Assembly (NCBI RefSeq): GCF_000424545.1
Contig: NZ_AUKC01000035.1
Coordinates: forward strand, 1 to 40,949
Length of the DNA stretch: 40,949 nt
Source of the DNA: Butyrivibrio sp. NC3005
GTDB taxonomy: Bacteria; Bacillota; Clostridia; Lachnospirales; Lachnospiraceae
Reading direction: 5' to 3'
Part shown: piece by piece, positions 27,532-34,894 of the stretch
Numbering within the stretch: position 1 is the first letter of the stretch
How the letters are laid out: every line of letters begins with the position of its first letter
Notes under the pieces: model-generated
Seen by the model: the letters and a program-made list of their open reading frames with translations, nothing else
Databases searched by the model: none
Told to the model about the DNA's origin: nothing
Program-made: the position numbers and the translations under genes

Positions 27532-27562
27532 GCGCTATCGCAAAAGTGCGATAGCGCTTTTT
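27532..27562 (+). terminator. atp-type terminator following the right repeat
   Basis: GCGCTATCGCA (27532-27542) pairs perfectly with TGCGATAGCGC (27547-27557), followed by TTTTT. It is related to the terminator at 21165-21198 but has a longer stem. Together with the repeat it looks like the original end of the atp operon, now separated from atpC by 6.4 kb. Confidence 0.85.
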
Positions 27563-27615
27563 CGATGTAAAAAGAGTAGAAATTACACACGCAAACATGA
27601 AAAACGGAAATGGTA

Positions 27616-27621
27616 TATAAT
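27616..27621 (+). promoter_or_regulatory. Candidate -10 of degV
   Basis: TATAAT lies 50 bases before the degV start. No convincing -35 was found at the usual distance, so this is tentative. Confidence 0.3.
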
Positions 27622-27671
27622 AAAGGGAATGTTATTTAAAACAAATAATAGTTCAAAAATGGAGGAGATAA

Positions 27672-28535
27672 ATGGGTTTTTATGTTTTTGCAGATGGCAC
27701 TGCTAATTTGCCAAAGAGTTTATTAGAAGGGATAACTCTTTTGCCATGTAGTTATCTGGTTAATGATAATCTGGTTGTATATAAAGGTAATATAGATGAT
27801 TTTGACGGCCATACATATTATGAAGGTTTGAAAAATGGAAATCAGATTAAAACAAGTCTTCTTAATACGGCGCTTTTTTTGGAATACTTTACTCCAATAG
27901 CTAGTAAAGGTGAGAGTTTAATATATATTGCTATGAGTTCAGGAATAAGCGGAACTTATAATGCAGCTATTGCTGCAGCAAATGAACTTATGGATGAATA
28001 CCCGGATTGTTTTATTCACATAGTAGATTCACATGGATGCGGTTTTGGTAATGGAATTCTTGCACTTAAAGCTGCAAAGCTTAGTAGAGACAACGTAGAT
28101 TGCAAAGAGGCAGCAAAGATATTGGATGAAGCAGTTGCTCATGCCTGTCAGTATTTTACTGTTGATGACCTTAACTTTCTCAAAAACACAGGACGTGTAA
28201 GTGGTGTTACAGCGCAGATTGGAACAATACTTAATATCAAGCCAATTTTGTTTGGTGATAGTACTGGGCATATTATATCCTGTGGAAAAGTTAGAGGAAG
28301 AAAAAATGCAATCAAGGCTATATTGAATAAGTATTCTGAAAAGAGAATGGAAGGAGAGGATCAGACAGTTTGCATTTCTCATGGAGATTGTCTAGAAGAT
28401 GCACAAATGCTTGCAAATATGGTTATGGAAGTAAACCCGAAAGCCAATATTACAATATGTCAGCATGAGCCATTCTCAGGTGCACATGTAGGACCTGGAA
28501 TGCTCGGATTGTTTTTCTGGGGAAATGAGAGATAA
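27672..28535 (+). CDS. DegV-family fatty-acid-binding protein
   Basis: DegV/FakB-type proteins hold a fatty acid and, with FakA kinase, deliver it for phosphorylation. This 287-residue protein shows the family layout. The N-terminal YVFADGTANLPKSLLEGITL and PCSYLV are followed by IYIAMSSGISGTYNAAIAAA, the acyl-binding loop region with Ser-Gly-Thr, then LNFLKNTGRVSG and KPILFGDSTGHI. It ends PFSGAHVGPGMLGLFFWG, where the conserved His-Val-Gly-Pro-Gly is intact. The GGAGG site is seven bases before the ATG. It stands alone between the two peptide cassettes; its base composition and codons resemble core genes, so it is probably a resident gene rather than part of either cassette. Confidence 0.93.
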   Translation: MGFYVFADGTANLPKSLLEGITLLPCSYLVNDNLVVYKGNIDDFDGHTYYEGLKNGNQIKTSLLNTALFLEYFTPIASKGESLIYIAMSSGISGTYNAAIAAANELMDEYPDCFIHIVDSHGCGFGNGILALKAAKLSRDNVDCKEAAKILDEAVAHACQYFTVDDLNFLKNTGRVSGVTAQIGTILNIKPILFGDSTGHIISCGKVRGRKNAIKAILNKYSEKRMEGEDQTVCISHGDCLEDAQMLANMVMEVNPKANITICQHEPFSGAHVGPGMLGLFFWGNER

Positions 28536-28549
28536 GAGAGTATTAATCT

Positions 28550-28599
28550 AAGTAAAAACCAATATCAATTGGTGGTCCAATTGATATTGGTTTTTACTT
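28550..28599. terminator. Bidirectional terminator between degV and the cassette 2 regulator
   Basis: A perfect 23-bp inverted repeat (28550-28572 with 28577-28599) encloses the four-base loop TGGT. It carries T runs at its outer end on both strands, so it serves degV on the plus strand and the regulator on the minus strand. The regulator's stop codon (28565) lies inside the stem. Confidence 0.95.
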
Positions 28600-30421
28600 G
28601 ATTGAGCTTGGAATTATAGTATTTACTTGTGGCAAAGTCACATGAATAATCTGCTATAGCAACACAACATTTTAAGTTTTCTATTGTTTCTAGGGAATAG
28701 AAAACATTGCTATTCATAGCATTATTCCATGTGATGTTGAATAAATTTCTATGGATTGAATGGGCTCTGTGTTGCCGTAAAGCTTCTTTAATTATATATT
28801 CAGAAATTGAATTAGATGAAGCATATTCTTTGTTATCACCTAGTTGACTTGCAATAGTTCCCATGATTAATTCATATAAGCCTATATGAGTTTTGATACG
28901 CTTTTTGTAGTAGAATTCACATTTATCGCTAAGCATTTTTAATGTTCTAATATCATTTTTTTTACATGCAAGATTATAAAGTATTGTTACTTCTATGTCA
29001 GAGAGGTAACTGCCTGAGGAATACTTTACATTTTCAGGTAACGTTAGTTTTAAAGCATCTTTTAGGTTTTTAACATAGTCATTAGCATTTATTAGATTTT
29101 GCCTATATTTTCTTTCGTTCAAAATTAGAGTCAAGACTTGAGTATTAAAAACTTTGTTGTTTTTTAGCCTATCATCTAGAGCTTTTGAAATCTCCTCAGC
29201 TTGTTTCCAATCAGAATCATTCATATGGCGTTTATATTCTTTATATGTATTTAAAACTGAAAAATCATCTGTTATTATCTCGGAACGTCTAAAATGAGAT
29301 ACTATTCCTAACTTGGTGAAAAGTTCTTCAATAAGTAATTGTTGAGGTCTTGCTTTTCCTTGTTCAATTCGTGTTATGGTTTTTGATGAGCATAAATTAC
29401 GAGAAAGCTGATCTATAGAGATTCCGTAAAGCAATCGTCTGCTCAAAAGAACATCGGATATGCAGTATACTTCTGAATCTCTGTATATATATCCACTATA
29501 ATCCATTGATGCATCTATTTTATATTTTGAGTATATTGATTGAAACGAAACTAGCCATTTTTTTTCATTTTCACATATTTCTTTTGAACAAAGAAACGGA
29601 AGAGACATTACTTCGTTGATATCATTTCTGAGTTTAAGTAATTCTATTAGGTAATATGTTCTTCTGGCTTCTTTGAGATTTATTAAAGCTTTTTCGCTGT
29701 TTATCCAAATATCATAAAAGTTTTGGCTGCTTAAAGATGACATCGAAGTCAAATCAAACCATCCACAGACTGCCATTGGGTATACTTTAGCAACTACATT
29801 TGGTTGATGAAAAGATGTTTGAATTGCTTTACATATTATCGAATAAAAATCGGATAATTCATTTGGGGTGTAATTGTCTAATTTACTTTCGATGCGTAAT
29901 GTTCTTAACAAAATATAGTATTCAACCGGGGCCAGTACATATTCGTCAAGATTAAGTAGATTAATATTGGGCATTGTAATATTAACAGCTTGGTTGTAAA
30001 CTGAGGCAATTTGATTCAATGGCTTTTTCTCTAATTCCATGATTCGAGCTTTCATATCGAGAAGAAACTGATGTTCGATTTTCTGACCTTTTTTTACGGA
30101 ATTAAGAAGATTATTGAGTATTTTCTTTGATTTAATTATATTCTTTTCTTCAACATATTCAATGAGTAATTGACTTTTTTGATGGAATTCATATTCATCA
30201 TAGTGAATAAAGTCTTCAAAATCTTCAGAAGAAATACCCAATCTTGCTAGTAAGCGATTTCTCATAAGATAATTAGAGTTACGTTCACCTGTTTCTATAT
30301 AATGCATCATGGTTTCTGAACATAATCCATAGCAGAGTTTTTTAGAAGGAATATGTAAGCGTTTTCTAGTGTTATTTAAAAAGCGGTGAAAGGTGATTTT
30401 GTCATAATCTTTTGAATTCAT
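28565..30421 (-). CDS. Large regulator with two HTH domains and helical repeats (cassette 2)
   Basis: This 618-residue protein repeats one plan twice. A helix-turn-helix lies at about residues 9-62 (FHRFLNNTRKRLHIPSKKLC, MHYIETGERNSNYLMRNRLL, ARLGIS). About 260 residues of helices follow. A second helix-turn-helix (SRRLLYGISIDQLSRNLCSS, KTITRIEQGKARPQQLLIEE, FTKLGI; about residues 330-385) precedes another ~230 helical residues. Both DNA-binding parts share a pattern of L-x-R-L-G-I. The helical parts suggest TPR-type peptide sensing, as in RRNPP regulators. A single polypeptide with both halves could bind DNA like a built-in dimer. It is divergent from the peptide gene, with AAAGGA before its ATG. 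Regulation of that gene is inferred from position. Confidence 0.8.
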   Translation of the reverse strand: MNSKDYDKITFHRFLNNTRKRLHIPSKKLCYGLCSETMMHYIETGERNSNYLMRNRLLARLGISSEDFEDFIHYDEYEFHQKSQLLIEYVEEKNIIKSKKILNNLLNSVKKGQKIEHQFLLDMKARIMELEKKPLNQIASVYNQAVNITMPNINLLNLDEYVLAPVEYYILLRTLRIESKLDNYTPNELSDFYSIICKAIQTSFHQPNVVAKVYPMAVCGWFDLTSMSSLSSQNFYDIWINSEKALINLKEARRTYYLIELLKLRNDINEVMSLPFLCSKEICENEKKWLVSFQSIYSKYKIDASMDYSGYIYRDSEVYCISDVLLSRRLLYGISIDQLSRNLCSSKTITRIEQGKARPQQLLIEELFTKLGIVSHFRRSEIITDDFSVLNTYKEYKRHMNDSDWKQAEEISKALDDRLKNNKVFNTQVLTLILNERKYRQNLINANDYVKNLKDALKLTLPENVKYSSGSYLSDIEVTILYNLACKKNDIRTLKMLSDKCEFYYKKRIKTHIGLYELIMGTIASQLGDNKEYASSNSISEYIIKEALRQHRAHSIHRNLFNITWNNAMNSNVFYSLETIENLKCCVAIADYSCDFATSKYYNSKLNQVKTNINWTTN

Positions 30422-30512
30422 TTATGCTAGCATCCTTTTATGTCATTAAAAATTTATAACTTAAACTTTATACTTGCAATGAAGTCACGTATTTCGGATA
30501 AGGTTTAAATGT

Positions 30513-30551
30513 ACTTCATAACTGCGAAGTTTTAATGTGTAATATTATAAT
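30513..30551 (+). promoter_or_regulatory. Candidate operator and promoter of cassette 2
   Basis: ACTTC-N8-GAAGT (30513-30530) is a palindrome just upstream of TATAAT (30546-30551), and a third GAAGT lies at 30481. It sits between the divergent regulator and peptide genes and is a plausible binding site. An alternative promoter, TTGATT, 17 bases, TAGACT (around 30623-30651), lies closer to the peptide start. I cannot decide between them. Confidence 0.35.
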
Positions 30552-30582
30552 TGTTTATGTTTTGAATGTCAATATAAGCGAT

Positions 30583-30622
30583 AGGGACAGAGTTGTGAAG
30601 TGAATTTAACAACTCTGTCCCT
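30583..30622 (+). repeat. Perfect 14-bp hairpin upstream of the peptide gene
   Basis: AGGGACAGAGTTGT (30583-30596) pairs exactly with ACAACTCTGTCCCT (30609-30622). The CAACTCTGTC arm also appears in the terminator at 34093-34131 that ends this cassette. It may be a leader element of the peptide mRNA, or a REP-like palindrome of the kind scattered in Clostridia. Confidence 0.6.
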
Positions 30623-30694
30623 TGATTAATGAAAAAATGAGCCTTAGACTTAAAATTGTCGCGGCAAGAAATAAAATAGAGGAGGTGCAAGCTA

Positions 30695-30787
30695 ATGAAA
30701 AAAGTGTCATTTTCTTTTGATGATCAGACTTTTAGACCTGCTAACTGCATGGGGTTAATTGGATGTTGTTGTAGTAGGATTAATTAA
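30695..30787 (+). CDS. 30-residue peptide with C-terminal cysteine cluster, candidate RiPP precursor (cassette 2)
   Basis: A GAGGAGG site ten bases before the ATG introduces a 30-codon gene. The N-terminal half is MKKVSFSFDDQTFRPAN and the end is CMGLIGCCCSRIN, with cysteines at 18, 24, 25 and 26. A plain leader followed by a short cysteine-rich core, directly upstream of a radical SAM/SPASM enzyme and an ABC exporter, is the arrangement of thioether (sactipeptide- or ranthipeptide-like) RiPPs. The enzyme would be expected to link cysteine sulfurs to other residues. I do not recognise the family. No leader-cutting Gly-Gly site is evident, although Gly20 and Gly23 flank the core. Its shortness explains why it is easily missed. 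Confidence 0.75.
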   Translation: MKKVSFSFDDQTFRPANCMGLIGCCCSRIN

Positions 30788-30815
30788 TTAAAGAAATTTA
30801 GTATTAAAAGGACAG

Positions 30816-30874
30816 GTAGTGAAGAAATACTATTTATAAGGTGTAATTCTTCACTACTCTTTCTAGGTGTTTTT
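30816..30874 (+). terminator. Attenuator-like hairpin after the peptide gene
   Basis: GTAGTGAAGAA (30816-30826) pairs perfectly with TTCTTCACTAC (30847-30857), followed by a T-rich stretch (TCTTTCTAGGTGTTTTTT). It starts 28 bases after the peptide stop and precedes the enzyme gene. Partial read-through would yield more peptide mRNA than enzyme mRNA. Confidence 0.6.
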
Positions 30875-30919
30875 TAGTAATTAGTCTTAAGTAAAAAATG
30901 ATAGGATGGGTTAGATGAT

Positions 30920-32302
30920 TTGAAAAATCAGAGATGCATTGAGTATAAAGGATGGCTTTTACTATCTGAAGAAAAGAGTAACAAGGTATATACAGCATAT
31001 AATTCGCGAACAAATGAGCTTTTTGCTGCTGATAAAACTTTGGAAAATATTATTGATGAAATAGAAAAGATAGATGGCGGTGTTATTGAAACTAAAAAGG
31101 ATGAATCAGTAGTACCAAAGAGAAATAAAATAAAGACTAAGAATTTAGTTATTTGCGCAGCAGAGCAGTGTAACATGTCTTGTAAATACTGTTTTGCTAA
31201 ATCTGGTACTTATGGAAATTTGAAAACGCCTATAATTAATGAACTTGTTTTGAAAAAGATTAAGTTGTTTATGGATCAGATTACTTCTGATGGTTTTACA
31301 ACTATACATTTTTTTGGTGGAGAACCATTGTTGGCTATAAGTGACATTATAAGTTTTTGTAAGATGGTAAGACTGTCAAGTGAAAATTTAGGAAGAACTT
31401 GTCCAGAATTCACTATGACTACAAATGGAACATTAATTACTGATGAAATAGCACAACAACTGGCAGATAATAATATCAAAGTATGTATAAGTATAGATGG
31501 ACCACGAGTAATTCACGACACAAATAGAATATATCCGGATGGAAAGGGTTCATATGATGATACGATAAAAGGAATGGAATTATTAAGAAAATACAAGGTC
31601 CCATTTGCAATTGAGGCAACTATTTCAATTTTTCAGATTTATAATTGGTCTGAAGAAATGCTTGTTGAATACTTTGACTTCTTTAAACAAAGTGGAGCGA
31701 CTTTGGTTGGAATATATTTAGATGTTTTCGAAGAAAAATTTGATGAACAAGAGAGAATCGCGTTATCAGAATTTATAAATATGATGGTTGATTTTATGTT
31801 TTCACTACTGACATCGTCAGAAGAATTGACCGTTGTTTATCAAAATGTAATGAGTATTATTTCATCAATAGTATTTGGAAAATTTGAAAAAGGTGAATGT
31901 GATGCAGGTTTTTCTCAGGTGTTTATTACAGCATCTGGAGATGTTTATCCATGTCAGGCTTATTATGCAAAAAGAAAGGATTTTCTAGGAAGTATTGAAT
32001 TACCAATGGATGTCAAGAAGGCACAATTAAATTTGATGGAGAATAGAACTAAAAGAACACCTAAAGAGTGTGAGAATTGTTCATATAGAAGATTATGTGA
32101 TGAAAGATGTCCTGGCATGAGGTTGCTTTCTTCAGGATATGAAGATCAATTGAGGAAACCATTTTGTTTTGCACAAAAACAATTAATAAATAGAGTGTTG
32201 ATTAACCTTACGAAACTAATGAATGAAGATAAAGTTCAATTGTTCGAGCAAAATGTCAAGAAAGCTATTGAGCTTGCAAATACACTTCAGATACATGCGT
32301 AA
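30920..32302 (+). CDS. Radical SAM/SPASM peptide-modifying enzyme (cassette 2)
   Basis: This 460-residue enzyme should cleave S-adenosylmethionine with a 4Fe-4S cluster to modify a peptide. The cluster motif CxxxCxxC is Cys84, Cys88 and Cys91 (CNMSCKYC). FFGGEPLL and TMTTNGTLI follow as in the core barrel. A C-terminal SPASM region carries auxiliary-cluster cysteines in CDAGFSQVF, DVYPCQAY, CENCSYRRLCDERCPG and FCFAQK. Residues 1-75 could include a peptide-recognition part but I cannot define one. The start is a TTG at 30920, with GGATGGG upstream; no in-frame ATG precedes the cluster motif except one within it. The ABC gene follows by 23 bases, so the two are co-transcribed. The probable substrate is the 30-residue peptide. 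Confidence 0.92.
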   Translation: MKNQRCIEYKGWLLLSEEKSNKVYTAYNSRTNELFAADKTLENIIDEIEKIDGGVIETKKDESVVPKRNKIKTKNLVICAAEQCNMSCKYCFAKSGTYGNLKTPIINELVLKKIKLFMDQITSDGFTTIHFFGGEPLLAISDIISFCKMVRLSSENLGRTCPEFTMTTNGTLITDEIAQQLADNNIKVCISIDGPRVIHDTNRIYPDGKGSYDDTIKGMELLRKYKVPFAIEATISIFQIYNWSEEMLVEYFDFFKQSGATLVGIYLDVFEEKFDEQERIALSEFINMMVDFMFSLLTSSEELTVVYQNVMSIISSIVFGKFEKGECDAGFSQVFITASGDVYPCQAYYAKRKDFLGSIELPMDVKKAQLNLMENRTKRTPKECENCSYRRLCDERCPGMRLLSSGYEDQLRKPFCFAQKQLINRVLINLTKLMNEDKVQLFEQNVKKAIELANTLQIHA

Positions 32303-32325
32303 ATGATTATTAGAGGAGCATTTAG

Positions 32326-34050
32326 ATGAGTAAAAAAGAAGTTAAAAATATGAGGCGGCAGTTTACACGGGAATTATTTAGAGATAATAAGTTTAATCTT
32401 TTTTGCACACTTTTAGCGACTATGTTTGCGTCTTGTGGAAGCTTGATAATTCCTTGGCTTATTAAAGAAATAGTGGATTTGATTTCTGGCGTGGGAAGAT
32501 ACACAATAACAGAATTGTTAATTATAACGATATTTGGAATAGCACTTTTTGTGTTGGCTGGTATTTTGGATTATATATTTTTAGGACGTTTTAGAGTAAA
32601 GGCTATTACACAATATCGTTCGTATGCTTTTGAAAGACTTATGAATAAAGGGATTCAAGCATTTTCAGGAGAAAATACATCTTTATATCTTTCAGCATTT
32701 TCAAATGATGTCAATACAATTGAGAGCAGTTATATAGCACCTATTCAGAATACTATACAAACAAGTGTAATGTTCATAGGAGCATTGTTTTTGATGCTTA
32801 GATACAGCCTTTTGCTTACTATGGTTGCAATCTTTTTTTCATTTATTCCGATATTAGTATCAATTGTTCTTGGAAATTGTGCAGCAATAGCAGAGAAAAA
32901 ACTGTCTGACAAAAAAGCATTATATACTGGTGTATTAAAAGATGCATTGTCGGGGTTTTCTGTTATAAAAAGTTTTAGAGCAGAGCAGGATATTATAAAA
33001 ATACACGATGAAAATATTGGATTTGTAAAAAATGCATCAGAGAACAAAACAAGGATTGGTGTTCTAGTATCATATTCTTCAATGTTAGCAGGAATTGTTG
33101 TACAGCTAGGTGTATTTATTGTGGCGGCTTGTTTAGTAAATGCAGGAAATAGTATAACTCCAGGAGTTGCTATTGCATTTGTTCAGTTGATGAATTATAT
33201 ACTTAATCCGATTCAGATACTACCATCATACTATGCAGGAGTAAAATCTTCTTATGCTCTTATCGACAAGATAGCAATTGCGCTTGATCAAAATGTGGTA
33301 GATGAAGGGACAAATATACAGTCAGAGCTTAGAGATAGTATTTCAATAAGAAATCTTTCTTTTTCATACGAAAAAGATAAAGAAGTATTAAAAGAAGTAA
33401 ATATGAAATTAAACGCAGGTGGATGTTATGCAATAGTTGGTGGATCGGGTAGTGGAAAGTCTACTATTTTGAATTTACTTATGGCTGCATCAAGAGATTA
33501 TCAGGGGGAGATAAAGTTTGATGGGATTGAGCTTAGAAGTATTGCTCCATCATCTTTATACAATCTGGTTTCAACTATCCAACAAAATGTTTTTGTTTTT
33601 AATCGTAATATAGTAGATAATGTAACAATGTTTTCAGAATTTACTGATGAAGAAATTGATCATGCTATAGAAATGTCTGGACTTGGCAGGTTGATAGAAG
33701 AAAAAGGAAAGAGCTATACTTGTGGAGAAAATGGAGTGAATCTTTCTGGTGGTGAAAGACAGAGAATATCAATAGCAAGAGCACTTCTTAGGAAAACACC
33801 AGTGTTATTAGTGGATGAAGCAACGGCAGCGTTAGATGCAAAAACTTCTTACGATGTTATGAATGCAATTCTTAACTTGAAAGGATATACAAGAGTAATA
33901 GTAACACATGATCTAGATGAAAGCATTCTTAAACGATGTGATGGTATTTTTACTATGAAAAATGGTAAAATTGCAGAGAAGGGAAGTTTTGAAGAATTGA
34001 TGAACCAAAAGGGTTATTTTTATTCTTTGTTCACAGTTTCGCAGAACTAA
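32326..34050 (+). CDS. Half-size ABC exporter (cassette 2)
   Basis: This 574-residue exporter fuses about six membrane helices (first ~310 residues) to an ATPase and should work as a homodimer. ATPase motifs are Walker A GGSGSGKST (near residue 372), signature LSGGERQRIS, Walker B with VLLVDEATAALD, and the switch His in IVTHDLDES. No C39 peptidase is present, so leader removal must be done by another protein. It is homologous to the exporter at 21699 and has the same length class. AGAGGAG is seven bases before the ATG. It is the last gene of the cassette. Exporting the modified peptide is the most likely task; self-protection by efflux is also possible. Confidence 0.9.
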   Translation: MSKKEVKNMRRQFTRELFRDNKFNLFCTLLATMFASCGSLIIPWLIKEIVDLISGVGRYTITELLIITIFGIALFVLAGILDYIFLGRFRVKAITQYRSYAFERLMNKGIQAFSGENTSLYLSAFSNDVNTIESSYIAPIQNTIQTSVMFIGALFLMLRYSLLLTMVAIFFSFIPILVSIVLGNCAAIAEKKLSDKKALYTGVLKDALSGFSVIKSFRAEQDIIKIHDENIGFVKNASENKTRIGVLVSYSSMLAGIVVQLGVFIVAACLVNAGNSITPGVAIAFVQLMNYILNPIQILPSYYAGVKSSYALIDKIAIALDQNVVDEGTNIQSELRDSISIRNLSFSYEKDKEVLKEVNMKLNAGGCYAIVGGSGSGKSTILNLLMAASRDYQGEIKFDGIELRSIAPSSLYNLVSTIQQNVFVFNRNIVDNVTMFSEFTDEEIDHAIEMSGLGRLIEEKGKSYTCGENGVNLSGGERQRISIARALLRKTPVLLVDEATAALDAKTSYDVMNAILNLKGYTRVIVTHDLDESILKRCDGIFTMKNGKIAEKGSFEELMNQKGYFYSLFTVSQN

Positions 34051-34092
34051 TAATAAAATAAAGATTGATGTTACTGTTAATATAGCTAAGTG

Positions 34093-34133
34093 AGATGGAG
34101 TTGTTGAATGTTTTTCGCAACTCTGTCTTTTTT
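34093..34133 (+). terminator. Terminator of cassette 2
   Basis: AGATGGAGTTG pairs with CAACTCTGTCT over 11 positions with two G-T pairs, then a TTTTTT run. The 3' arm shares CAACTCTGTC with the hairpin at 30583-30622 in front of the same cassette. Confidence 0.85.
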
Positions 34134-34192
34134 GTGCTAGATAAATATTAAACAAGTAAAACATTACAGAATTAATCCGATACACTTGTAAA

Positions 34193-34237
34193 AGATTAAT
34201 TTTATAATGTTGCATCACTGCGTCAAAGTGGTAAAAT
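34193..34237 (+). promoter_or_regulatory. Promoter-like repeat, copy 2
   Basis: It aligns with 25715-25759 over 45 positions (37 identical). It ends in the extended -10 word TGGTAAAAT 42 bases before the ATG at 34279, as expected for a promoter of that gene. TGGTAAAAT also occurs before the atp operon. Confidence 0.5.
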
Positions 34238-34278
34238 GGTTAAAGTATCTTCAAATGATATTTTCGCTGGAGGGGAAG

Positions 34279-34827
34279 ATGGTTTCATCAAAAGAGTATT
34301 TATCAGAGTTGTTGTGCAGGTATAGGGGCAACTATGATATAGAAGAGAACTTTAAACTGAATAATAACTTCTATCCTGCGTATGCAAGATTTAGTTCTCT
34401 TAGTGAGAAGTATGTTTTGAGAAAAGAAGCAAAGCTTTGGGAAATACATACTTATGAGCATATTCTTTTCATTGAAACAAAAAGTGTATCTATTAAAATG
34501 CTTGATGAAATCTTCTTGGTGATGGCAAATGAAATGGAACCGGAATTTGTCAGGAATAACCAGAAATATCCTGAGAAGAATCATATGGTGTCTTATCTTA
34601 CTGTTATTATTATTTCTGAAGAAACGCCAAATGAAATTGTTCAGAAAGCTATTAGGCATTTTTATTTTGATAAAGGATATATGCTTAATTTAAGAGGGCA
34701 CAGTGAGGGGCATATTGCATGTGCAGCACTTGATTCTCAGAAGTTTTTTTCTAATAAACGAGGAGCAAGACTAGAGAAATTTATGCTGGATTCTTTCAAT
34801 TTGAGAAAATCTAAAAAGGTTAGTTAA
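34279..34827 (+). CDS. Conserved hypothetical protein beside cstA
   Basis: Starting at the ATG five bases after GGAGGGG gives 182 residues beginning MVSSKEYLSELLCRYRGNYD; a longer reading from 34207 lacks a ribosome site. Recognisable blocks are YARFSSLSEKYVLRKEAKLW, YEHILFIE, NEMEPEFVRNNQKYPEKNHM, and GYMLNLRGHSEGHIACAALD. I recall a family of this look placed next to carbon-starvation CstA genes in Clostridia, but its biochemical role is unknown. It is soluble, with no signal peptide or membrane helix. The CstA gene starts 67 bases later on the same strand, so they likely share a transcript and may work together. Confidence 0.75.
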   Translation: MVSSKEYLSELLCRYRGNYDIEENFKLNNNFYPAYARFSSLSEKYVLRKEAKLWEIHTYEHILFIETKSVSIKMLDEIFLVMANEMEPEFVRNNQKYPEKNHMVSYLTVIIISEETPNEIVQKAIRHFYFDKGYMLNLRGHSEGHIACAALDSQKFFSNKRGARLEKFMLDSFNLRKSKKVS

Positions 34828-34894
34828 GTGATAAAAAGTTTTACAAATGCTTTTTATCATTAATTATAAAAAGGGTTTAGTAGGAGGAAAGATT

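Noticed and set aside
27523..27598. N-terminal 35 codons of the transposase frame as real protein
   Set aside because: They are the complement of the duplicated atp terminator and tail, not IS sequence.
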